Of a stretch of 64,000 nt of DNA, positions 15,229 through 26,451 are shown piece by piece. Below the pieces are notes generated by a model. The model worked only from the letters and a program-made list of their open reading frames with translations, was not told where the DNA came from and made no database searches. The stretch spans positions 10,544,098 to 10,608,097 of the forward strand of contig NC_135560.1 of NCBI RefSeq assembly GCF_964340395.1, written 5' to 3'. This DNA comes from Glandiceps talaboti (lineage: Eukaryota; Hemichordata; Enteropneusta; Spengelidae). Made by a program: the position numbers and the translations under genes. Position 1 is the first letter of the stretch. Each line of letters begins with the position of its first letter.

Positions 15229-18200
15229 TGTGTGCGTGCATGCGTGTGTGTGTGTGTGTGTATTTATTTACCCAAGACTTATCTTATTTTATTGTTGTTT
15301 TCTTGAATTACAGCTATCACCTACATGAAACACCCAGAGCAGTAAGTACATATAGCTTTATCTTCATTTTGTGAAATACACTGAAAAGAAATAGGTCATA
15401 ATATTTATTTAGTTGTCTCGATTGGGGTGGAGTTAGAGGGGGCAGGGGTGGGGACTGGTGTATACCCGTAACTCAAAATATCTAGTTTATATATTCAATT
15501 TATATTCAATTTCCTTCACTCCAAAGCGAACATAATTATACCAGCACCAGTAATATCAAAGAAAAATTAGGGAAAGTAATGGCAATTTTGAACATTTTGA
15601 CTCATATTTCAAACACAGCAGAACCAGTGACTTAGACATGCATTGTCATGAAACACATGCATGTTGTCATGACATAGAACAACCAGGGTATAAATTCCAT
15701 ATTTTTTGTTCAACTTAGCTTGTACATGGTATTATGAGCATTATTTTTATTTGTATGTTTTAGTCATTCAATACACCTCAGGCATGGCAGGGGACAACAA
15801 TGCAAGTTCCAGCACTCATGAACAGTTCTGCCGGCACCCAGACAGCTGGAATGTACTATCCAACGCCGGATCAAAACAAGAGAATACAGGAACAAGAAGA
15901 GGAAATCAAAATGCTGAGAGAAAGCATTGAAACCCAGAAATTTAAACTAACAGATACCAGTCCTGGAAAGGGGTACTGGAAAAAACAGATTCAGCACATC
16001 GCTGCTCATTTAGAAGCTTATGCTCAACGAGATGCAGAATTCAAAGCTGCTATTGGTCAGCCTAAAATGGGAAAGGTAGGGGCATTTTGATTGGTTGCTG
16101 TATGTAACACAATTATGGAGACTATATAGATGACTTTACAAATTGCCACACTGTAAAATAGATTTGGATAGACATTAAAATACAATGTGTACATATCTGA
16201 AGCACCATTTTGCTCCTGATGGTTAAGTTGAACAAAATGACCTATACCTACATTTTGTAGCTGCATACAATGGTATAAGAACAATTCTTCTATTTAATAA
16301 AGGAAGACTGCACATGTCACACAAGCTCACTATTAGTTTAAAATGAACTTTGTTCATTTAGGACAAAACCCCTACCCCTAAACAAATGTTGACATCGTCA
16401 CATTTATTTAATGTAAACTATGATGAAAATTGTAGCAGTCACACCACTACGATTGATGTAAAGTAAAAACTTGATGGTAAACACACTAAAATACTACTGG
16501 AAACCCAGCATGGTATCTCACATTAGAAGTCAATTTTAATCAACTTATCAATATCTCAGTAGTAAATACAGAACCTGTTATCATTGAAAATGTGAAATTT
16601 TTCGAAATTTGGTTAGAAGTGTGAAAATGACACCAGAGCCCCCCTCCCCTAAATGAACAAAGTTCGTTTATTAAGCTTGTGTGACATTGTGTGGTTGTGT
16701 CTAAAGAACAGCTATGTTTATCAATATTATGCAGTTTGTTTGTAGACTTTAACAAATAAAAACCTTTCTTTCCTTATAAAGTATGACATACTTTGGGAAT
16801 CATATATAAAAGAACATATGTCCATGTAAGCTAATATTGTGACAGAAAAGTTGAAAATTACCATTGAAGAAGAGTCTTGTGTGTAAATGGGGACATAACT
16901 AAATGTATTTAGAAAGGTGAAAACAGAACTCTCATTTCCATGCTTCCAGGTAGTGTATGTTTCTACAAGAATAAGGTAGAAAAAAAGGTAGAAAAAAGGT
17001 AGGAAATTACAATTGAAGAAGAAAAAGAAAATATTCATTCTGTTTCATAGACTACCTGAGATGTAATTTTTGTAAAAAACCTTGTAAACAAGTACGGATT
17101 GATGTGATGTTGTAATTGTGTGTGTTTTTTTTACAGATATCAGCTGCAGATGTTGATGATAATGAAGATGATGAAATTACAATATCGGTGACCTTTCAAC
17201 TCAAAGAAGGAGCATCCAGGAAAAGTAAGATTTTCATTTCAAGATTATTAGAATCTGTGATACGGTGTAGTAGTTTACAGAATCAACTGTAGCTACTCAC
17301 GTCAATGTAGACTGAATTAACCATCATTTAAAGGGGCACATGCTGAGTTTATATATTGTGGGTCAGATTTATACTGCTCCATGCCTGTTACATGCCAATC
17401 CTGTGACAGATGTGTTTTTTTTTTTAGCTGTGTACATGTATGTGTATGTCTATACTTGGGTACTCCGTACCATACATAACATATACATAACGGTTATTTG
17501 TCCATTTCCCCATGTACTATAGTTCTTTGTATCAGCAATATTTGTGTGTTTACTATAATGGATATCATTATTTTTGAAACCAATATATTGTATATACATC
17601 GTTGTCAGTAACAGAATACACTGCCATTAATTCACCGCCATTAACTTCTGGCATGTTAATGTTGGCAATAAACATGAAAATATATCTAGTGTTGATCTTG
17701 TGTCAATTTTAATTGAATATTTAACAATATGTTACCCCCTTTTTTTGGTATAGATGATATCTACAAGCAAACAGCTGCATATGATAAAGGTATGTGGAAA
17801 AAATTTTCATCCTGTTTTACTAAAGTTGACAGAAATCTTGTATTGTTATTCGGCAGTCCTGATATATAATAATTGTATTATGATGTGAGTTTGTTTTGTA
17901 GAAATATGTTTAATATGTACGTGCAGTAGAGGTGTAAACGAGTTTCAATTTGGTGTTGCTTGGCAACCGAGTGAAATGACTCTCCAGAACGCAAAGTTTA
18001 TGTGAATACCTTTATTTCCTGGAGTAGTGTTCCCCTTTAAGCTCTGCTTGGGAAAAGTTATAAATGTGCATGTAAATAAAAAATAACCTTATGCATGTAC
18101 AGCACTAATTCAATGTTCCATATTTTTTGTAATCAAAGCAGAACCAAGGAGACCACGTAAACCAACCAACAAACGTACGCCAGCAAAGAAACAAGACAAA

Positions 18201-20975
18201 TTATCTGTAAGTAGCTGATAATGATAACCAAAGACACTCTTCACATGTACTACTGACTTCCTTCTCAAGAAAAGTAAAACTATGAAATTACAATTTTTGG
18301 GGTGAAACTGTCATAGAGATTTAAAGTATTTCTCGGAAATGTAAAATCAGAAACACATGCAATGTGGGCCCTTGGAAAGACTGGCATTTAGCTAACCAGA
18401 TTATTGTCCATGAATAAGGTAACATGGATGCTGAACCTGCCTAAAATTTCACTGGATGGAAATAAGAGAGAAAGCAGGGTCTGTTTCACTGAGATGTAAA
18501 TAATGCATGAAGATGTCCTTTAGGTTTAAAAAGATGTCAGTTTCAAAAAGTGAATATTTTTTATTTTGTTGTTTTATCTTATAGGGCGCTGACTACAGAC
18601 TACTTAAAGAAGTTGGAGCTAAGGGAAGTGGAAACCCTGATGAGGTACAAGATTTACTAGATGAGGTAAGTTTAATGTAAAGACAATCAACAATAGTCAA
18701 TTTTCTTGTTCCATGATGTATTGCGTGAGAGGATGTTGCTTATGGTGTTACATTTAGTCTTGTTTTGTCTACGTTTAAAGTAACATTTTTATCAGGACAT
18801 GATGGAAAGACATGTTGACTTCTTTGATTGTGAGTGATTTTATAGAACAAAGACTAAACGCCATCAAAGATTAGGACAGAGGTGGCTAAAGTATATAATG
18901 TTTTGTCTTTTGGGTTACTGTAATATGTTTTATTGTGTGTAGTAGCATCTCTTTGTTGATTTGTCTGTCTCAGTGGAAGTTATGACAAATATCGCAGGTA
19001 AATATATTTCATGTAATTTGAATCTAAACAGGGAGCCAATGCAAACTGTCAAAGTGCTGATAACATTCCAGTGTTAACAGTAGCTGTGATGAATAACCAT
19101 GTAGACTGTATCCCAACACTGGTAGATGCTGGGGCTGATGTCAATGCTAAGGCTGATGGCAGGTTGGTGAATTCTGTAGTAATAAACAGTGAATTGTATG
19201 TCTTGAGGAGTTAGGAGGAAATGTGCTTATTGTGACACAAACTTTGTAATGAATTTCATGCATGTCCATAAAATAAGAAACTACGGAAATTCTGATACTA
19301 TGATTGAAAAAAAGAAAGGTAAAATTAGGCCAAAAAAAGAAGAAGAATTGTTTCTGGTCAGTGCGTGTCACTTAATACCCCCAAGTCAATCTTTAGTGTG
19401 TGTGTGTGTTTGCCCAGCCCATGCAGTTTGCAGATCCGGAGAAAAACACAAAATAACCATCCCTACATTAATCGCTACTTCAGTGAAAACAACAACTGCA
19501 GAGCCAATCATGAACAAGCAAACAACATCTACCCACCACATACACACTTGTTCTAAAGTACTAAATAAAAAGTAGCTGTCATATATAGTAGATTGAGTGA
19601 CAGGTTTGTTGAGAATTAAAAAAAAAAATTCATGTCGTCGCTTTAGACAATATGTCCTGGCCTTATCTCAATGAGTTATTGTTTTGGTATTCTACTGCAT
19701 ACATGTAAGTAGTCAAAGTCCTTTTGATGTGCTCAGATAAAACTGACACATGCACTTAATTGGGAAAACTACTCAGGGAAATAAAGATATCCATAAACAT
19801 TGGGTTCTGGAGAGTCATTTCATAATTTCACATACGATACATTACATGTAAATGTACTTACCTCACAGTATGTGCTGTTTCCGTCCTTCTACACAGGAAT
19901 GGTAACACAGCACTCCATGAAGGTGTGTTACTGGGTCCTGATGGTCAGGAAGCCATTGAAGCCCTCCTTGATGACAAAGCCAACCCGAAACGTAAAAATA
20001 ACAGAGGAGATACGCCATATGATATTGCAATAAAGAAAGGTTATGAGTCCATTGCAGCACTTTTTGCTAGTAGTATGGGACAGGATGCTGTGGGGAAATT
20101 TTCCGGTGGAAGTAAGGGCAGAAGAATGTCTAGAGATTCACAAATGTCAGACAGAAGTACAAAAACTACAAGAAGACAAACATACAGGGAAAAGAGAGCT
20201 AAGGTAAAGACAGGTCTTTTTTTTTGGTGGTGCTCGTAAAACTACTTTGAAAACTGACTTTAGACAAGACAAGTATATATGAACTAAACTAAATGAAAAA
20301 GCGATTGTAATACTCTGAAGATTACATTATCTTTCTGACACATCTTGTGGGTGTGTTATGATTTAGATATGGTTAACGAGTTCACTGCACTGTTGTGTTA
20401 CATTGTTAGCTGCCATACGAGGGCTAGGAGGTACAACACCTAACGATGTAGCACAACAGCATAGTGAGATGAGTGGTAGGTGCTTGAAGTCAACAAACCC
20501 GAAACTTGATTACAGCTAAGTCACCATTATTGTCATCAATGCAACCTCTGGTGATAGGTTATTATCAACTGCTTCCAGTATATTTGATTTATAGCTTCAT
20601 GACAGAAAGTTTTCCTTGGCAATATTCTACTCCACAAGTGAATATATCTATGTATCATTCCACACTTCAGAACATTTGTAAGTAGAATTCTGTCGTGGAC
20701 AGATATCATCTGAAAAAAAAAAGATGTCTGATTTTAACTTGTGATTAATACCATTGACAGGACAATGGTACAGTGGTGGAGGCACCTAACTTCAATGCAC
20801 AGAAAGACTCTGAAGTACTTAGGAAAGCAATGAAAGGTTTTGGTAAGTAAATCTCTTTGATACAGTATAGATATGTTGAAATGCTAATTTATAGAGATTG
20901 CCTAAATCACTAATTTTAGACTTCATTTGTACATCATTTTTTGTTGGCTGTTCCCAGATGTGTGTGCCTGTGTGT

Positions 20976-21031
<56 letters not shown>

Positions 21032-24000
21032 ATTGTGTGTGTGTGTGTGTGTGTGTACGCGTACACATGCATGCGTGTGTGTGCGTGTGAGCTTGCATGA
21101 GTGTATATACGTAGCTGTGTGCACATGTGAGAAGACCCTTTCATCAAAAAATATCCTGCATTTTGTGATTCTTTGGAAGATAATCCTAAATTGAGTGAAA
21201 AAATAACCAACTTTATCATTTGAAGAACTTGTGTGTTAGCCGTTGTGTGTAATGGATCTATGTTGCCATCCATCATGAGATGTTGAAACAGCTGAACTTT
21301 ACTTACATTGAGTTTGATTCATTGCAGGTACGGATGAGAAGGCTATCATAGAAGTTCTTACAAAACGTATAAACAGGCAAAGACAGAAAATATCCAGAGA
21401 ATTCAAAACGATGTACGGCAAGGTGAGTCTATAGAAGACGAATGTTATGTGGTATCGTAGCCAGGAAAACACCTCTTGAACACCTGACTTACTAAATTTA
21501 AAGCCACAGTTTATTGACAATGATTGAATATCAGTAAATTTTGGTTTACAAAACACTTTTCAAACATTTAGCAGTCATACAGCCACAGAAACTATGCTAA
21601 CTCATGAAGTCATTATTTAAAAAAAAAAAATTTGACCAAAATTTCTGTTCTGTATTTGAGAGAAATTCCTCATACGTGACTATTGTTTTGATATTATAGG
21701 ATCTAATAAAGGAACTACATGGAGAAACTAGTGGTAACTTTAGGACAACTTTAATGGGACTGATGAAGAAACCTGCAGAATTTGATGCATCAGAGGTCAA
21801 CAAAGCAGTCAAGGTAAAATAAATGTTTCAAGACTATAATATTGTGATGTCAAAATTACAAGAAGTAAGCTTTCCATTAAAGGGGCACAAGCTGTGTTTA
21901 TACGTGTTCGGGCGTAGTTTTTACCGCATATTTAAAGGTACTTGCATTATTCTGTCTACTGAAGTACACTTAACTATCACTTGCAATTGACTGAATTCAA
22001 TCCTGGTATTAAGATATAGCTCACAAACGATCCGATGACATAATTTTTTATACGCATCAAAAAATGCTCAGGAAATTTTTACTATGCAATCAACTGTTCT
22101 AACAATGCCAGAAGACAATCGTAATGTTATAGAAGACATGTATTGACATTAACATTATCCTGGAATGTGATTCTATTTTAAGTATTTTCACTTGAGTAAA
22201 AAGCTCATAAACTCAGCTTGTGCCACTTTAAATATTTATTGCAATACACTAGAGTCATGATGGTTGAATGGTTAGAGTAGCCTGCTTGAAACCTGAAATC
22301 TGTTTGAGCCTAACCATGCCATTTTTTCCATAATGGCTAAAATCATTTGGCAAGATTTGATCCATGATTGCACCTCAGCACTAATCAATGGAGAACCCTG
22401 AATTCATTACAAGTATAGTTTAAAGCCCAAAGTTTGTATTCAACATTCTTTAATACATTTCTACGAACATAAGGATTAGAAAGACCAGATCACTTTTTTT
22501 TCATTCAGGACCAAATTTTCATCAATAGGTCTGTCAGACAATTGATTTTCTCACTAAAATTTTTTAACTCAATCTGACATGGGCCTTTAAAGTATAACTT
22601 TGGTTTGTGATTCGTTGATTGCAGGGTTTAGGTACAGATGAAGATGCCTTGATTGAGATCCTATGTACCAGAGATAATGCAGAAATTTTAGCCATCAAAG
22701 ATGAATATGATAGACGTAAGTTTTATTAGTTTATTAATTTGCATATGATAATCTACCTACATGTACATTGTAAGTTACTTAACCTCTGTGACTGTGTTAA
22801 AATTACCGTTACCGTGATTTTAACAGTTACAATGGGTATTATAGGGGGTATTAGTCAGAATGGTTGGTGACAATGACTAAAATGTTAAAGGTGTCACAAG
22901 ATTTTGCATACACAGTGCTATTATCCAGATGGTTCCAATCTGCTATTGTTTTTACTGAATTAAGATATTGTTAATGTTTACTAGAAATAGTGATTACAGG
23001 TTTGGCTCATGCAACTCAAATAAATGTGTTTGCATACATAGATTCGGCCAACAGTGGTCATAACCTTGCTTGATCAGACCAAAGTGCAACTTTCTATGTG
23101 TGCAGCCTGATGACTATCATTTGAGTTGGCACAAAAAGACAACAAAAGATGTTAGTGTATAGTGTAACGCGATAGACATGTGGCAGTTAACAAAAAGAAT
23201 AGCATCCTAACACAGTATATTCTATCTCTATCAGTATTCAAGAAATCGTTAGAAGATGATGTCATCTCTGATACATCAGGCCACTTCAGGAGGGTTCTTG
23301 TGTCATGTATCCAAGGCAACCGACCTGAGGGTGATGAGGTTGATCCTGACAAGGCTAAGGAAGATGCTGAGGTAAGTTTGTTGTATAGAGATCAAGAAGA
23401 GTGAAGGGCACAGTTAGTGCAAATACCCAAAGTTCCACACTGGCACTTGTGTGATGGGGTTCTATTCGTTTTAACTTTGAGTATTCAAGGCAGCCAATGT
23501 TGCGAATATACAACTGAGTGTTGACAAGATATCTCATACAATGAACACTTGTGCGTATCATTTGCATACAGGTATGCAGTAATGTTTCCAGTATTGCACT
23601 GCAGTTCAAACTGGAGGAGGGCTACTCCCGTTATTTGAGTATATGTATATGTGCCACCCTTTGGGGTGTGTTTTCTAGCCCTTTGGTCTAGTATAGGGTC
23701 TGTTTTTTTCTGAGCTGAAGAGTCTAAAATGGGGTCCACTTTCCATTATTTTTTATTTTGCTTGGTCTAAAATGTGGTCCATTGTAATGTACCAAATCAT
23801 AACTGCCATTAATTGCCCCAACATGTTGCCTTCTAAGGAAAATGTATTTAGGTCTAAACTTTCTCTTTTAAAAACCTGTAATGGTCTAAAATGGGGTATT
23901 AAGTTTTGGTCAAAGTGGGTCTAAAATGGGCCCTGGGGTTTCCAGCACTGGCCACACAACCCTACAAGTGCTCGCCACTGGTACCGCACCCGGGAGTTCA

Positions 24001-26028
24001 AATACTACTAGTAAGCGGTACACACTGGTGCAAATAATCACATATACATATGTAATAATAATCCGCATTGTCTTTGATTTCAGGCTCTGTACAAAGCTGG
24101 AGAGAAGAAGTGGGGAACTGACGAGTCTACATTTAACATGATTATGTCATCTAGGAGCTATGCTCAACTCAGGGCTACATTCGATGAATATGCCAAACTT
24201 AGTAAATATGACATTGAACAATCCATCAAAAGAGAGATGTCTGGAGATCTCAAAGAGAGCATGCTAACTATCGGTAAGATAGCATTTCTGATATGTTGGA
24301 TTCTCTTTCACTATTTAAGATGGTAACTTGTCAGAAATGCATTATGTTTTGTAACTTTTATGATGTATCAGAAACACATTGCAACTTGGTAATGTATCAG
24401 GAACACATTCTGTTTGCAGCTTGTATAACGCATCAGAAATGAATTGAGTTTTATCACTTTTGATAATTTATCAGAAATGCATTATATTTTGTAACGTCTT
24501 TAGATGAATTTTGCATTCATTTCTCTCAATCATAATCACAAGAATGATATTAAAATTTACTAAGATCAAGAACAAAATTTATGTGTTTGTATTAACAATC
24601 CTACACAGATTATTCTATGAAAACTGGAATAATACTTTTTGGTTTTTTTCCCCTCAACAGTGAGATGTGTACAAAACAAGAACAAGTACTTTGCAGACAA
24701 ACTTTACAAGACAATGAAGGTATTGTATTACTGTATTTGATTCCAACACACAGCCCTAACTTTAATACTGTGTACCAATTTCAGTTCATTTTGGCTTATG
24801 CTTGAGGAACACAGGAAGGTTTAATTATAGACATTTGTCTTTGGTTTAAATGGTTAAACTTACTTAACACCAGGGTGCTCACTATAATAAGACAACATTT
24901 TGTGTCGTGGGTTAAAATGAGAAAAACTAGGTTTTCTTGTGAATCACCATATACCATTAGTAAGAGATAGGTGAACACCAAATTCTGGTGTGTTACAAGA
25001 AACTAATTGTATGTCAATGTCTTGTAGACAACCCTTAAAGCTGCACTAGCTGCAACTTGACCATTTTTGAAACCCTTTTGTTAAATACAATGACTTATTC
25101 AAGATATTGTACACACACTGAACAGTATTGAATCAGCAATGAGTAAATATATCTGTGTTGCTGTACATATCATATGGTACAATAAATCCAATCAAATTGA
25201 TTTTTAGGTCCACACCCTAAAATCAGCACCCTCAATGTGATCATGATTTGAACCTGTTTGTGTACTATTTATGGATATAATTGACCACTGATCAACATGT
25301 ACAATGTCTAATTATTGGTATTGTAACAATTTTCAGTGAATAGATTGTTGGTTGTCTGATCAAAAAAATTATGCTCAAGTTACGACTAGTGCAGCTTTAA
25401 AGAAACAGTTAAGTTAGCCACTACTTTCATAAAATCGTACCCTTACTCTTTCTGTTCTATGTTATTGCAGGGAGCCGGTACAAAGGATGACCCTCTAATC
25501 CGAATTGTTGTCTCACGTTGTGAGATTGATATGATCAACATCAAGAAAGAATTCCAGACCGCATATAACAAAAGTCTTGGCAAATTTATTGCTGTAAGTA
25601 CTGTTTTCAGCTAACAATTTCAACATAAATACTAAGTTTAACTTTAGAAATAAAAGATGGGTCAGAATTTATGATCACTTTTCACTATGATTTAATTTCA
25701 TTTTTATTTTCAGAAATTTTGCGTCATTTATTTTAAAAAGTTTGTTTTGAAATGTTTAAGCTAGATTTTACAATTTTCAACCAGAGTCATCTAAATTGAA
25801 TATGTTACATGTACGTGAAGGTGATTAGCATCTGTTTAATAGGAATCTATCATGGAATCACTACAAGTGTGAAAATGTGGATGACTTTTTCTACATCTTT
25901 TATCGTAATTTTTGTCTTACAGCTTTTTTCGCAACTTAACAAGTTTTATTGCAATTTTTTTCTGACAGGAAGATACATCTGGCGATTACAAGAAAACACT
26001 TGTTAGTTTGGTTGGTGGAGAGAGTTAA
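9600..26028 (+). CDS. DZANK1-like/annexin fusion protein (22 exons, 868 aa)
   Basis: CDS from ATG 9638. Exons: 9600-9749, 10953-11100, 12070-12187, 14412-14528, 14977-15086, 15314-15341, 15764-16075, 17137-17224, 17754-17789, 18139-18206, 18585-18665, 19032-19162, 19897-20203, 20761-20842, 21328-21422, 21700-21813, 22625-22715, 23235-23371, 24084-24273, 24661-24719, 25471-25593, 25969-26028. Every junction is GT-AG and phases close without a stop, giving 2607 nt. Residues 1-552 resemble vertebrate DZANK1: [15 protein letters not shown] start, beta domain to about residue 100, a linker, the [20 protein letters not shown] block, then ankyrin repeats. Residues 553-868 are a four-repeat annexin that would bind phospholipid in the presence of calcium. 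DZANK1-type zinc ribbons are absent. Exon 4 could start at 14412 or 14418 (both in frame). I infer one transcript from phase only; two genes remain possible. Confidence 0.82.
10193..10420 (+). repeat. Dispersed repeat family G (copy 1)
   Basis: The blocks AAGTTATTGTCTTTGAACA, AAAATATGGATTATATA, TGGTCGTTCGACATCAC, GCAGTGCTC and GGGTCAAAATGTTCCAAAT recur in the same order at 58718-58885. This copy is in intron 1 of the fusion gene. Confidence 0.65.
10620..10705 (+). repeat. Short inverted-repeat element
   Basis: CCAGTCTTGGTTACCCAGACT near 10624 and AGTCTTGGTAACCTAGACTA near 10684 bracket a GC-richer centre. The pair can fold back on itself (TGGTTACC / GGTAACC), suggesting a short fold-back element. 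Confidence 0.4.
11575..11830 (+). mobile_element. Probable tRNA-derived SINE (copy 1)
   Basis: GTCATGATGGCTGATTGGTTAGA resembles a Pol III A box within a tRNA-like head, followed by GGCTGACTTGGAATGTGAGGTTG (degenerate B-box region). The end carries GTAAAGTGCTACGGTATCTGAG, a tail style common in invertebrate SINEs. A related head occurs at 22250. Lies in intron 2 of the fusion gene. Not an intact tRNA: the anticodon arm and acceptor stem do not form. Confidence 0.55.
13785..14152 (+). repeat. ~21-bp minisatellite (CACATACATAGGACACTAAAT)
   Basis: Imperfect tandem copies of ACATACATAGGACACTA with ACATCAC or AATCAC junctions run for about 370 bp in intron 3 of the fusion gene. Some copies carry an extra ACAT or GT. 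Confidence 0.9.
14577..14681 (+). mobile_element. Complete TTAA-flanked MITE, family B (105 bp)
   Basis: The element begins AGGGGAACACCACTCCAGGAA and ends TTTTTTGGAGTGGCATTCCCCT, forming a terminal inverted repeat of about 22 bp. It is flanked on both sides by TTAA (14573-14576 and 14682-14685). Related copies or fragments lie near 1985, 17975-18041, 19783-19830 (reverse) and 59065-59190. TTAA target duplication is typical of piggyBac-type transposition. Located in intron 4 of the fusion gene. Confidence 0.8.
15174..15262 (+). repeat. (TG)n microsatellite
   Basis: TG repeats with CATG/CG variants lie between exons 5 and 6 of the fusion gene, about 50 bp before the exon 6 acceptor. Confidence 0.9.
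16305..16700 (+). mobile_element. Family A MITE, near-complete copy (~390 bp)
   Basis: Left end GCACATGTCACACAAGCTC...GAACTTTGTTCATTTAGG and right end CCTAAATGAACAAAGTTCG...AAGCTTGTGTGACATTGTGTGG are long imperfect inverted repeats (about 60 bp each). No protein-coding potential. A second, truncated copy is at 6398-6742. Located in intron 7 of the fusion gene. Confidence 0.8.
17332..17400 (+). repeat. Family C MITE fragment
   Basis: TTTAAAGGGGCACATGCTGAGTTTATA matches the left end of the complete family C elements at 21881 and 30981; similarity fades after about 70 bp. In intron 8 of the fusion gene. Confidence 0.6.
17975..18041 (+). repeat. Family B MITE fragment
   Basis: GAAATGACTCTCCAGAACGC...TTTATTTCCTGGAGTAGTGTTCCCCT followed by TTAA matches the right half of the element at 14577-14681. 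The left end is missing. Confidence 0.65.
19783..19830 (-). repeat. Family B MITE fragment (reverse)
   Basis: AAATAAAGATATCCATAAAC followed by TTCTGGAGAGTCATTTCATA is the reverse complement of the family B body. Confidence 0.5.
20960..21090 (+). repeat. (TG)n microsatellite
   Basis: Long TG run with CATTG, ACGCGTACAC and CATG interruptions in the intron between the first two annexin exons. Confidence 0.9.
21881..22227 (+). mobile_element. Complete TTAA-flanked MITE, family C (347 bp)
   Basis: Flanked by TTAA at 21877-21880 and 22228-22231. The left end AGGGGCACAAGCTGTGTTTAT and right end ATAAACTCAGCTTGTGCCACT form terminal inverted repeats. No coding potential. A second full copy, in opposite orientation, is at 30981-31324 and is similar throughout. 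Located in an annexin intron. Confidence 0.85.
22250..22430 (+). mobile_element. Probable tRNA-derived SINE (copy 2)
   Basis: GTCATGATGGTTGAATGGTTAGAGTAGCC parallels the head at 11580 and the A-box style of tRNA-derived SINEs. It is followed by CTGTTTGAGCC (B-box like) and a body with TTTGGCAAGATTTGATCC and TTGCACCTCAG, a motif order seen in many animal SINEs. In an annexin intron. Confidence 0.5.
23620..23960 (+). repeat. Repeat rich in 'GTCTAAAATGGGGT' motifs
   Basis: TTTGGTCTAGTATAGGGTC, GAGTCTAAAATGGGGTCC, TTGGTCTAAAATGTGGTCC, AATGGTCTAAAATGGGGT and GGGTCTAAAATGGGCCC occur within ~300 bp, giving an irregular tandem or fold-derived repeat in an annexin intron. The class is unknown. Confidence 0.55.
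24327..24500 (+). repeat. Degenerate ~35-bp tandem repeat
   Basis: About five diverged units with a core of ATCAGAAAYGCATT followed by a TTTTGTAAC stretch and a T/A-rich spacer, directly after the exon ending at 24273. Confidence 0.7.
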
Positions 26029-26445
26029 GAAGCGACCAATTCATCTTATAATCTCACCATTGTCTTGTTAGTTTGGTTGGTAGAGAGAGAGTTCAGAAGC
26101 AACCATTTCATCTCGTAATCTCACCAATCCAGCCAGCTGTCTTTCATTTACCTAGTTATCCCTATTGTCTCCATATTTTGGTTCGTTCCTGTTGTATTCT
26201 GTGATGCCGAAGGCACCATTACAGAAACATGGGGTGGACATGTTTAGGTCTCACCAATACTTTAACATACAGACTCGCACTAAACTTGATTGAGATGAAA
26301 ACCAGGTACCCAGTTACCAATATCATTTCCCTAAGTCCTAGGATATTTAATTTCAGGAATTTAATTTTTTTCTGAAATAAGTAGTGACCTACTGTGCTTT
26401 AATTTTTATTTTCACAGTTTTTAGTACTGATCTGTAGAAATCGGC

Positions 26446-26451
26446 AATAAA
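26446..26451 (+). terminator. Candidate poly(A) signal of the DZANK1-annexin gene
   Basis: AATAAA about 420 bp after the TAA at 26026-26028, followed by T-rich sequence. Later AATAAA motifs exist, so usage is uncertain. Confidence 0.4.

Larger units (their letters stand above)
9638..20203 (+). other. DZANK1-like portion of the fusion gene
   Basis: These 13 exons encode residues 1-552. Order: Pro-rich start; a chitobiase-C/fn3-like beta domain ([18 protein letters not shown], then [15 protein letters not shown]); an acidic, Gln/Asn/Ser-rich linker (about 100-230); a predicted coiled stretch ([18 protein letters not shown]); [35 protein letters not shown]; a basic Pro/Lys linker; ankyrin repeats with [20 protein letters not shown] and [15 protein letters not shown]; and a Ser/Arg-rich tail. 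Family knowledge: vertebrate DZANK1 shares this order but carries two CxxC zinc ribbons in the middle, and has been linked to dynein-associated ciliary transport. Here exons 3-11 contain no cysteine at all. Confidence 0.75.
20761..26028 (+). other. Annexin core of the fusion gene (repeats I-IV)
   Basis: Nine exons encode residues 553-868. The first starts with the conserved annexin entry ([22 protein letters not shown]). Repeat I: KGFGTDE with cap residue Glu in HGETSGNF. Repeat II: KGLGTDE with Asp in ISDTSGHF. Repeat III: the characteristic GEKKWGTDE with Glu in REMSGDL. Repeat IV: KGAGTKDD with Asp in AEDTSGDY, ending LVGGES. GxGT loops plus the acidic cap about 38-42 residues later are the type II calcium sites, and all appear intact. 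Repeat spacing is normal, so this half should fold and bind membranes. The unusual point is that its N-terminal 'tail' is a 552-residue DZANK1-like protein. Confidence 0.9.

Noticed and set aside
15706-15930. Alternative frame over fusion-gene exon 7
   Set aside because: Overlaps the exon in the wrong frame; the exon's own frame carries the [10 protein letters not shown] block and links in phase to its neighbours.
22252-22330. Possible tRNA gene
   Set aside because: Same reasoning: the head resembles a tRNA, but the stems do not pair and SINE body sequence follows.
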